30,354 bases of DNA, from the NCBI GenBank assembly GCA_964399465.1, contig CAYNRA010000030.1:1-30354 (forward strand), read 5' to 3'. Source of the DNA: CAYNRA01 sp964399465 (lineage in GTDB: Bacteria; Bacteroidota; Bacteroidia; Cytophagales; Spirosomataceae). Of this stretch, positions 24,954 through 30,354 are shown in pieces. The position numbers and the translations under genes were made by a program. The number at the start of each line of letters is the position of its first letter. Position 1 is the first letter of the stretch. The notes under the pieces are model-generated. The model was not told the DNA's origin. It did not search any database and was given only the letters and a program-made list of their open reading frames with translations.

Positions 24954-25012
24954 ATGTGGTACGAAATGCGTGATATTTGTTAACACCTCAACACAGATTT
25001 TGTGTAGTTTTG
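24954..25012 (+). promoter_or_regulatory. Conserved upstream block and -7 box, copy 2
   Basis: Block 24954-24987 and TAGTTTTG at 25005-25012, at exactly the same relative positions as in copy 1. Differences from copy 1 within the block are three single bases. The same absence of a correctly spaced -33 element holds. Confidence 0.6.
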
Positions 25013-25018
25013 ATCATC

Positions 25019-25149
25019 CACTTAGGAGTAAAACAAAAAAGAATTGAGTTTTGACATATTCGTTTTTCGTCGCATGGAAAACAGAAAATCTAAACCGACT
25101 TCGTGCTTTCTGACTTTAAAAAACCAGCTTATTTATAAGTTGGTTTTTC
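25019..25149 (+). ncRNA. Candidate small RNA, copy 2 (about 131 nt)
   Basis: Predicted from the -7 box at 25005-25012 to the T tract near 25149. The core 25046-25075 is almost identical to copy 1, and CTAAACCGA recurs. The 3' hairpin has the same length and loop size as copy 1 but a different sequence in the upper stem. An ATG appears here (25073-25075) but the matching position in copy 1 reads ATA, so a conserved peptide is unlikely. Same uncertainty about function as copy 1. Confidence 0.6.
25118..25149. terminator. Intrinsic terminator of copy 2, shared with the DUF2064 gene
   Basis: Stem 25119-25131 (AAAAACCAGCTTA) with 25136-25148, TTTA loop. A/T tracts on both sides let it serve both the plus-strand RNA and the convergent minus-strand gene ending at 25152. 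Confidence 0.9.
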
Positions 25150-25151
25150 TT

Positions 25152-25772
25152 TTAGAACAAGTGCAGAATTGATTTTATATCTTCTTCTTCGTCCACATCA
25201 TTTAGCGTAGGAAGTAAAGAAAAGCTTTTTTGCTCTTTATTTAGTACGTCACAAGCGTCATCAAATACAGCATGATGACTCCATTGTTTTCCTAGAAAGA
25301 CTTTCTCGAGTGTTTGGATATCACACGCATTTTCTCCCTGAAACCGGAAACCAATCGCATAATATCCTCCATCTTCTGCAGGACCAATAACAGCGGAGTC
25401 CATCTTCAAATGTTCCCATGCCGCAGAAATAATTTCAGGGGTAAGCTCCAAGCAATCACTTCCTACGATGAGTACTTTTTCATATCCTTTACTCAATAAA
25501 TAGGCGAAAGCCTCATACATTTTTTTTCCCAAATCGGTGCTTGCATCCTGTACAAGTTTATGGAAAACCAGACTAGACCACTCATCTGACTCTTCAATTT
25601 TATTGGAATAAAATAAGAATTTATCCGCATCGGCTTGAGAGGTAATTTGGCGTGTGTGTTGCATGAGATATTTGTAGATGGCGAGTGCTTTTTCGGGACC
25701 AATTGTAGCTGCAAGCCGAGTTTTGACTTTTCCTAGTTCGGGATTTTTTACAAAAATGATGATGGCGTTCAC
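25152..25772 (-). CDS. DUF2064 / TIGR04282-type glycosyltransferase-like protein
   Basis: A 206-residue cytoplasmic protein with a nucleotide-diphospho-sugar transferase (GT-A) fold. Motifs: FVKNPELGKVKTRLA (7-21; basic loop near the nucleotide), LIVGSDCLEL (metal-binding strand), and GPAEDGGYYAIGF, which resembles CofC and MobA-type nucleotidyltransferases. TIGR04282 members are annotated as arsenosugar-biosynthesis-associated glycosyltransferases where other arsenosugar genes are present; none are seen here, so the substrate is open. It has a near-consensus promoter that overlaps the divergent ridA promoter region. Confidence 0.88.
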   Translation of the reverse strand: MNAIIIFVKNPELGKVKTRLAATIGPEKALAIYKYLMQHTRQITSQADADKFLFYSNKIEESDEWSSLVFHKLVQDASTDLGKKMYEAFAYLLSKGYEKVLIVGSDCLELTPEIISAAWEHLKMDSAVIGPAEDGGYYAIGFRFQGENACDIQTLEKVFLGKQWSHHAVFDDACDVLNKEQKSFSLLPTLNDVDEEEDIKSILHLF

Positions 25773-25784
25773 TTGGGATATGCT

Positions 25785-25792
25785 TAGATTTG
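25785..25792 (+). promoter_or_regulatory. Candidate ridA -7 box (TAGATTTG)
   Basis: An exact TAnnTTTG match; predicted start near 25799 gives a leader of about 33 nt. It faces and overlaps the divergent DUF2064 promoter. Confidence 0.45.
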
Positions 25793-25795
25793 TAA

Positions 25796-25827
25796 CAAAA
25801 CTAAAGGCAAATCCCTAAATTCTCAAA
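25796..25827 (-). promoter_or_regulatory. Near-consensus promoter of the DUF2064 gene
   Basis: On the minus strand TTTG (25827-25824), 20-bp spacer, TAGTTTTG (25803-25796). The -33 element ends 4 bp before the ridA start codon. Confidence 0.65.
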
Positions 25828-25831
25828 ACGA

Positions 25832-26200
25832 ATGGCAAAAGAAATCATTTTTTCCCCCAATGCACCCGCGCCAATAGGGCCGTACAGTCAAGCTGTTTTC
25901 GTGAATGGCACGTTGTATGTATCCGGACAAATCGCATTAGAATTGGCTACGGCTGGCGATATCGCAGCTGAGACCGACCAAGTAATGAAAAACATCGGTC
26001 ATATTCTTGAAGCTGCTGGACTTACATTCGCTCATATTGTAAAGTCGAGTATTTTCTTGAAAAACATGGACGATTTTGCGACTGTTAATGAAGTGTATGG
26101 TACGTATTTTTCAGAAAATCCACCTGCAAGAGAAACCGTTCAGGTAGCGAAGTTACCAAGAGATGTCAATGTCGAAATTTCTGTAATTGCTGTAAAATAA
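25832..26200 (+). CDS. ridA: RidA family reactive intermediate deaminase
   Basis: Hydrolyses enamine/imine intermediates such as 2-aminoacrylate released by PLP-dependent enzymes, protecting the cell from damage. The 122-residue length is normal. Family features are intact: IIFSPNAPAPIGPYSQAV at the N-terminus, YVSGQI, and the catalytic arginine R100 in PPARETVQV, followed by VNVEISVIAVK. It acts as a trimer in the cytoplasm. Single-gene unit with its own terminator. Confidence 0.96.
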   Translation: MAKEIIFSPNAPAPIGPYSQAVFVNGTLYVSGQIALELATAGDIAAETDQVMKNIGHILEAAGLTFAHIVKSSIFLKNMDDFATVNEVYGTYFSENPPARETVQVAKLPRDVNVEISVIAVK

Positions 26201-26237
26201 AAAAAGGCTCTTTCATAAATGAAAGAGCCTTTTTTTT
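26199..26237. terminator. Bidirectional terminator between ridA and the thioredoxin gene
   Basis: Stem 26199-26215 with 26220-26236 (core GGCTCTTTCA), TAAA loop, flanked by A7 and T8 tracts. Confidence 0.93.
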
Positions 26238-26246
26238 ATGATTTTA

Positions 26247-27494
26247 TCAAAGTGAATTAACCAATTTTATAAATTTATCAGGCGGCGTATTGGCTTTAAT
26301 CGCCAAATCTCTTGCTTGTTGTGCCTCTTTTTTAGCAACAGGAAGATTGCCCATTTTTTTGTTCAATCGGGCAGATTCAAAATACATTTCGGCTAAATCT
26401 TTATCTGCTTGAATGTTACCTCTCACGCTATCTAGCCATTTTTTAACAGAAGTTGTGTAACTCTTGTCTGGATATACATCATTGAAAACCTTGGTAATAT
26501 AAACAATTGACATCGGATTTTCCTTGTATTTTGCGTACATTCTTTCTCCAATTGCCAATGATTCACTTGCTCGTTTTTCGCGTATAAGTGCCTTGATTTC
26601 ATATTCCCAAGTCACCCCATCGGCGTATTCACCTGCTCCAATTTTACCCATTATGGTCTTTATTTTTCGGAGTTCAGCTGTATTGTAATTCAATCCACGT
26701 TTGCTATACAGTGAACTTTGGACAATTGCACCCAAAATATTATTCTGTAATCCTTCGTGTCCATCTTCTTTCTCGAACGCAGCGGCAGCGTCAACGTGGT
26801 CAAACCAATATTTTGCAAAGCCATTGTTGATATCTGTCACACATTTACGGGTAATTTTCCAGCTTTCTTTGGTTCCAATTTTATCTTTCGGATAAATCTC
26901 GAATAGCTTATTGGCTACCTGAAGATTCGCCGTTGTATCTTTTGCCAAAATGCTAAATGCAGCATACGAGACCAAGAAATCGAGGGAGTTTTCGCCTTTT
27001 TGAAAGCGTTGAGCATAGCTTGACGCTCTTTTCGTTTCATCCAATGCCAATTTACCCGCTGCATTTATAGAGGCAACCGTATTGACTACATCACCTTGAT
27101 GCACCAATTTGCCATCGGGTGTGAAATATAAAAACTGAGGAAATGTAGGTAAAAATATGTTATTATCATTCAAAAATTTCACTTGCTCCGCAATACCTAC
27201 ATCTAGTTTATAACTCACAAAATTTTGATTGTAAAAAGTAGCTACTTCTTTATCCTTAAAAAACGGTTCCATGCTTTGGCAGGTCGGACAAGTGGGGGAG
27301 TAACATTCAACGAAAACTAGTTTGTTTGCCTCTTTAGCTGCTGCAAAAGCCTGATTAATGTCTGAAACCCAACTGATTTCATTGGTATTTACGTTTTTTT
27401 GTGTGGATGAGGCTAATGAACCAGATTCGGTTGTTTTACTCTGGCAACCTACCGATAGCAAAATACTTGAGAGAACTAAGGACAAAAATTTCAT
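26247..27494 (-). CDS. Thioredoxin-fold lipoprotein with TPR-like C-terminus
   Basis: A 415-residue envelope lipoprotein. The signal peptide ends in the lipobox LSVGC (lipidated C17). A thioredoxin-like domain (about 38-150) has the redox motif CPTC (C69, C72) within ECYSPTCPTCQSM and a likely cis-proline strand (LPTFPQFLYFTPDGKLV). The remaining 250 residues are helical with weak TPR-like periodicity and end in PPDKFIKLVNSL. This resembles Bacteroidota DUF255/thioredoxin-fold disulfide reductases that act in the periplasm. The exact partner is unknown. Its own -7 box lies at 27548. Confidence 0.9.
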   Translation of the reverse strand: MKFLSLVLSSILLSVGCQSKTTESGSLASSTQKNVNTNEISWVSDINQAFAAAKEANKLVFVECYSPTCPTCQSMEPFFKDKEVATFYNQNFVSYKLDVGIAEQVKFLNDNNIFLPTFPQFLYFTPDGKLVHQGDVVNTVASINAAGKLALDETKRASSYAQRFQKGENSLDFLVSYAAFSILAKDTTANLQVANKLFEIYPKDKIGTKESWKITRKCVTDINNGFAKYWFDHVDAAAAFEKEDGHEGLQNNILGAIVQSSLYSKRGLNYNTAELRKIKTIMGKIGAGEYADGVTWEYEIKALIREKRASESLAIGERMYAKYKENPMSIVYITKVFNDVYPDKSYTTSVKKWLDSVRGNIQADKDLAEMYFESARLNKKMGNLPVAKKEAQQARDLAIKANTPPDKFIKLVNSL

Positions 27495-27547
27495 GTTTGG
27501 AATGAATTTTATGGATAGTTTATGAATAATTTTAACTTGAATTTGAG

Positions 27548-27555
27548 CAAAGTTA
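27548..27555 (-). promoter_or_regulatory. Candidate -7 box (TAACTTTG) for the thioredoxin gene
   Basis: An exact TAnnTTTG match on the minus strand, 54 bp before the ATG. A TTG lies 15 bp further upstream, slightly short of the usual spacing. Confidence 0.4.
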
Positions 27556-27605
27556 GCGAAATTTGGTTATCAATTCATGTGACACACTTCTTATACCATC
27601 TGATA

Positions 27606-27953
27606 ATGATTATTCTCTACGGAATCCCCAACTGCAATAGTGTAAAAAAAGCCATGGATTGGCTTACTGAAAATCAAATTGACTTCCAATTCCATAATTA
27701 TAAAAAACAAGGAATTACGCTTGAAAAACTAATGACTTGGCTTGCTTTTACATCTTGGGAAAAACTGCTTAATAGGGCAGGTACGACATACAAGAAACTT
27801 TCTGACGAGGAAAAAGCATCTATTACGGATGCGTCTTCTGCCATGGAATGGTTGATAAAACAAAACTCTATGATTAAACGCCCTATCTTGGAAGCCAACG
27901 GAAAGTTACTTGTAGGTTTTGACGAGCAGGCATATCAAGAGCTTTTTGCTTAA
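27606..27953 (+). CDS. ArsC/Spx family protein (YffB-like)
   Basis: A 115-residue thioredoxin-fold protein of the ArsC/Spx family. I chose the ATG at 27606, which opens directly on the family's first strand (MIILYGIPNCNSVKKAMDWL); a longer frame upstream adds 28 unrelated residues. It keeps a single active-site cysteine, C10, without the second cysteine of CxxC redox proteins, and has the distal arginine in IKRPILEANGKLLVGF. It is probably a YffB-like glutathione or low-molecular-weight-thiol-dependent reductase, or an Spx-like regulator; arsenate reduction is not established. Its stop codon overlaps that of convergent uvrC. Confidence 0.88.
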   Translation: MIILYGIPNCNSVKKAMDWLTENQIDFQFHNYKKQGITLEKLMTWLAFTSWEKLLNRAGTTYKKLSDEEKASITDASSAMEWLIKQNSMIKRPILEANGKLLVGFDEQAYQELFA

Positions 27954-29770
27954 CTTTCTGTTGCTAAAAATTCTTGGATTCTTCTTGCTTTATCTTTACC
28001 AACCAGAGAGATGAGTTCGTCTTCAGGCGCACTTTTGATGCTTGAAATTGTCTTGAAGTGGTTCAAAACTTTGGTTGCAGTCGTTTTTCCAATACCCGGT
28101 GCAGATTCCAATGAGCTGATTAAGAAATTTTGGCTTCGCCTATTTCTATGGTGTGTAATACCGAAACGGTGGGCTTCGTCACGGCATCGTTGAATTAATT
28201 TCAAAGATTCTGATTTCTTGTCAATGTAAATAGGCAAGGTATCTTCTGGAAAATAAATTTCTTCTAAGCGTTTAGCAATCCCAATAATCGGAACTTTGCC
28301 GTATAAACCAACGGCTTTGAGTGCCTCGCACGAGGCAGAAAGTTGTCCCTTACCTCCGTCTATAATGATTAAATCGGGTAAATCTGCCTTTTCTTCTAAC
28401 AGGCGGGCGTAGCGGCGTTCCACAACTTCGCGCATCGTTGCAAAATCATCTGGCCCGATGACAGTTCGAGGTATATAGTGGCGGTAATCTCTGGGCGAAG
28501 GTTGCCCATTAATGAAACAAACCATCGCAGAAACAGGGTTTGTTCCTTGAATATTGGAATTATCAAAACACTCAATATGCCTCGGTAAAGTCGGTAATTG
28601 CAAATCTTGTTTTAATTTAATCAATACTCTGTCGCGGCGGTTGGTCGCCCCACTTTGAGCAATGGCGTCTCGCTCGGCTTTTTCATGCCGGAAGTACATG
28701 ACATTGCGAAGCGACATTTCAATCAGTTTTTTCTTATCTCCAATTTGTGGAACTGTCACGGTTACTTTAAAATCCAATTCTAGCTCAACATTGGTGATGA
28801 TTTCCCGTGCCTCGCTGTTGTATTTTTGTCTCGTTTCAAAGATGATACTGGCTAAAATCTCTGCATCACTTTCCTCAATCACTTTTTTAGCCTCAAAAGT
28901 CTGCGTTTGCGTAATCGTTCCGTTGATAATTTTTAAATAATTGATGAACGCCATTTGCTCATCTGATTGAATTGTAAACACGTCGGCATCTTGAATTGCT
29001 GGATTGACAACCGTTGCTTTACTTTGGTATTTTTCCAAAAATTCGAGTTTTAATTTGCATTGATGGGCTTCTTCGAAGGCAAGTTTCTCTGCGGCTTCCA
29101 TCATTTTCGTCTGAAAATATGCTTTCGCAGGGGCGATATTGCCTTTCAAGATATGATGGATTTGGTCAATTTCAATTTGATAATCTTCTTCTTTTTGCAA
29201 AGCTTCACAAGGGCCTTTGCAATTTCCGATATGATACTCCAAGCAAACTTTGTATTTCTGTGCTGCAATGTTTTCAGCGGAAAGGTTGTATTTGCACGTT
29301 CGAATAGTGAAAAGTTGGGTAAACATGTCTAAAAGCGCATACATGGCTTTGGAATTTACATACGGGCCGTACATTTTTCCGAGTCGGCGGTCTTCTATAC
29401 GCCGAGTGGTAATCACACGTGGAAATCGTTCGTATGTAATGCAAACGTATGGATACGTCTTATCGTCGCGGAGAAGAATATTGTATTTGGGTTGATGCTG
29501 TTTGATGAGGGTATTTTCCAGTAGAAGTGCGTCGTATTCTGTCGGTACGACGGTATATTCAAGAGAATGTATGTTCTGAACAAGCCGCTTGGTTTTTCGG
29601 TCATGCCGTGCAAAATTATAAAAATAGCTACTGATTCGATTTTTCAGATTTTTCGCTTTCCCCACATAAATAATCTCTTTTTCTTTGTCAAAGTACTTGT
29701 AAATACCTGGTTCTTGGGGAAGTAAGGGGATTTGGGTCTTAAAATCGAAAGGTATTTCACTCATAATCAA
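27950..29770 (-). CDS. uvrC: Excinuclease ABC subunit C
   Basis: The nuclease subunit of nucleotide excision repair, which makes both incisions around a lesion marked by UvrA-UvrB. Full length at 606 residues. Domains: GIY-YIG endonuclease (about 15-95, PGIYKYFDKEKEIIYVGKAK), a cysteine-rich cluster (CLEYHIGNCKGPC, about 176-188), a UVR UvrB-binding helix pair (about 205-245), an RNase H-like nuclease domain (ECFDNSNIQGT, LIIIDGGKGQL, and DEAHRFGITHHRNRR), and a C-terminal helix-hairpin-helix (about 553-600). The start is the ATG at 29770 or another two codons in. It lies 18 bp downstream of the nucleotidyltransferase-like gene, probably in the same transcript. Its last 4 bp overlap the convergent ArsC-like gene. 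Confidence 0.98.
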   Translation of the reverse strand: MIMSEIPFDFKTQIPLLPQEPGIYKYFDKEKEIIYVGKAKNLKNRISSYFYNFARHDRKTKRLVQNIHSLEYTVVPTEYDALLLENTLIKQHQPKYNILLRDDKTYPYVCITYERFPRVITTRRIEDRRLGKMYGPYVNSKAMYALLDMFTQLFTIRTCKYNLSAENIAAQKYKVCLEYHIGNCKGPCEALQKEEDYQIEIDQIHHILKGNIAPAKAYFQTKMMEAAEKLAFEEAHQCKLKLEFLEKYQSKATVVNPAIQDADVFTIQSDEQMAFINYLKIINGTITQTQTFEAKKVIEESDAEILASIIFETRQKYNSEAREIITNVELELDFKVTVTVPQIGDKKKLIEMSLRNVMYFRHEKAERDAIAQSGATNRRDRVLIKLKQDLQLPTLPRHIECFDNSNIQGTNPVSAMVCFINGQPSPRDYRHYIPRTVIGPDDFATMREVVERRYARLLEEKADLPDLIIIDGGKGQLSASCEALKAVGLYGKVPIIGIAKRLEEIYFPEDTLPIYIDKKSESLKLIQRCRDEAHRFGITHHRNRRSQNFLISSLESAPGIGKTTATKVLNHFKTISSIKSAPEDELISLVGKDKARRIQEFLATES

Positions 29771-29788
29771 TGTCTATTTTTAATGCGC

Positions 29789-30354
29789 TTACTTATTGGT
29801 AACGTGTGGTTTTTTCTTTTTGTTTAGCCACGTTTCAAGGGGTTTTACAAAAAGATAAGTAAGGGCTTTGGAAGTTAAATTCAGGAATACAAAGGTAGGG
29901 GGAAAGGAGATAATTCGGGTATATTCACCTAAATTTGGTTCGGAAAAAGCGGCAATACCTTGGAATGAATGGGTCAATTTGTTCAAAAAACCGGGTTGTT
30001 TTCCTACCCATTTTTGGATAGTTCGTAAACGTCCTCCCCTTTTTTTATCACTCTTTGCCTCGTTCCATGCTATTTCTATTTTATCTATTTCCGTTAAATC
30101 AATTAAAAAAATATTTGGTAAAAGTACTTTTGGGACAGTATAGTCCAAATGCTTTTGTATGAGAAATAGCCCCTGTGCAAACACTTTCTCGAGTCCATAT
30201 TCTTGAATTTGCTTCTTTTTCTCAATCCAATCCCTTGTATTCGCAAATTGGTGCATCCATAGCGCAAAATCCATAAGATGTTTTAAGCGTACCCAATTGT
30301 CTTTTGCACCGTGATGTATGAGCAAGGTCCAAAATACAAATTCAATGGGTTTAT
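29789..30354 (-). CDS. Nucleotidyltransferase-like protein (NTP_transf_5 type), 5' end beyond the window
   Basis: The reading frame stays open to the last base, so only the C-terminal 187 or so residues are seen. The segment LLIHHGAKDNWVRLKHLMDF is characteristic of the uncharacterised nucleotidyltransferase family PF14907. The catalytic N-terminus, with any GS and DxD motifs, would lie outside the window. The last 50 residues contain a hydrophobic stretch (FPPTFVFLNLTSKALTYLFV) and a very basic tail (KKKKP). In other Bacteroidota such proteins often occur in polysaccharide loci; here the gene precedes uvrC by 18 bp. Function not assigned. Confidence 0.75.
   Translation of the reverse strand, partial: KPIEFVFWTLLIHHGAKDNWVRLKHLMDFALWMHQFANTRDWIEKKKQIQEYGLEKVFAQGLFLIQKHLDYTVPKVLLPNIFLIDLTEIDKIEIAWNEAKSDKKRGGRLRTIQKWVGKQPGFLNKLTHSFQGIAAFSEPNLGEYTRIISFPPTFVFLNLTSKALTYLFVKPLETWLNKKKKPHVTNK

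Larger units (their letters stand above)
24924..25149 (+). repeat. Paralogous unit, copy 2
   Basis: Second copy, matching 24382-24610 as described for copy 1. It ends only 2 bp before the stop codon of the convergent DUF2064 gene. Confidence 0.88.

Noticed and set aside
24819..24983. 54-codon frame running from the spacer into copy 2
   Set aside because: The frame is not kept in copy 1, where stops interrupt it, and the composition is AT-rich noise.
24382..25149. Paired units as insertion-sequence or MITE remnants
   Set aside because: No terminal inverted repeats or target duplications are visible, and block-wise conservation with matched promoters and terminators fits RNA genes better.
27522..27605. 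Upstream ATG adding 28 residues to the ArsC-like protein
   Set aside because: The extra residues have no family counterpart, and the internal ATG begins exactly at the first beta-strand of the fold.

Overview
The window is chromosomal DNA of a Bacteroidota bacterium, most likely of the order Cytophagales. Base composition is AT-rich. Most upstream regions lack a clear Shine-Dalgarno and instead carry the phylum's TAnnTTTG -7 box. Several families are typical of the phylum: a one-protein hybrid two-component system (HTCS), DUF4301, a PorE-like TPR/beta-propeller/OmpA protein, and an ECF sigma factor followed by a membrane-anchored barrel protein. I cannot name a species. I saw no tRNA, rRNA, CRISPR array, insertion sequence or phage gene.

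Layout. 0.04-1.95 kb: ECF sigma factor and a partner protein with a cytoplasmic head, one membrane helix and a barrel-like C-terminus. 2.2-4.1 kb: Nif3-like dinuclear-metal protein and a coiled-coil/zinc-ribbon protein. 4.1-6.1 kb (-): gyrB. 6.3-7.3 kb: exported barrel-like protein and exported histidine phosphatase. 7.3-9.2 kb (-): prfB with its programmed +1 frameshift, then a LytTR regulator whose receiver domain is degenerate and whose upstream DNA holds tandem 20-bp repeats. 9.6-10.8 kb (-): a CLC transporter of the fluoride-exporter type. 11.0-13.0 kb: PorE-like protein. 13.0-14.0 kb (-): rsgA. 14.2-14.6 kb: two very small genes. 14.7-17.9 kb: exported patatin (-), family 2 glycosyltransferase (+), proA (-). 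18.1-19.5 kb: DUF4301 protein. 20.2-24.4 kb: an HTCS of 1386 residues. 25.2-30.35 kb: DUF2064 glycosyltransferase-like protein (-), ridA (+), thioredoxin lipoprotein (-), ArsC/Spx-like protein (+), uvrC (-), and a nucleotidyltransferase-like gene (-) cut by the window edge.

Most of this is housekeeping. The most unusual part is the 790-bp region between the HTCS gene and the DUF2064 gene. It has no convincing protein gene but contains two diverged copies of a unit of about 230 bp, 542 bp apart. Each copy has a conserved 34-bp upstream block, an identical TAGTTTTG -7 box, a conserved non-coding body of about 130 nt, and its own intrinsic terminator. The two terminator stems differ by compensatory changes. 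I read these as tandem paralogous small RNA genes. The conserved block lies where an activator would bind, and the HTCS next door ends in an AraC-type DNA-binding domain with no polysaccharide-utilisation locus in view, so it is a candidate regulator. That link is inference only.
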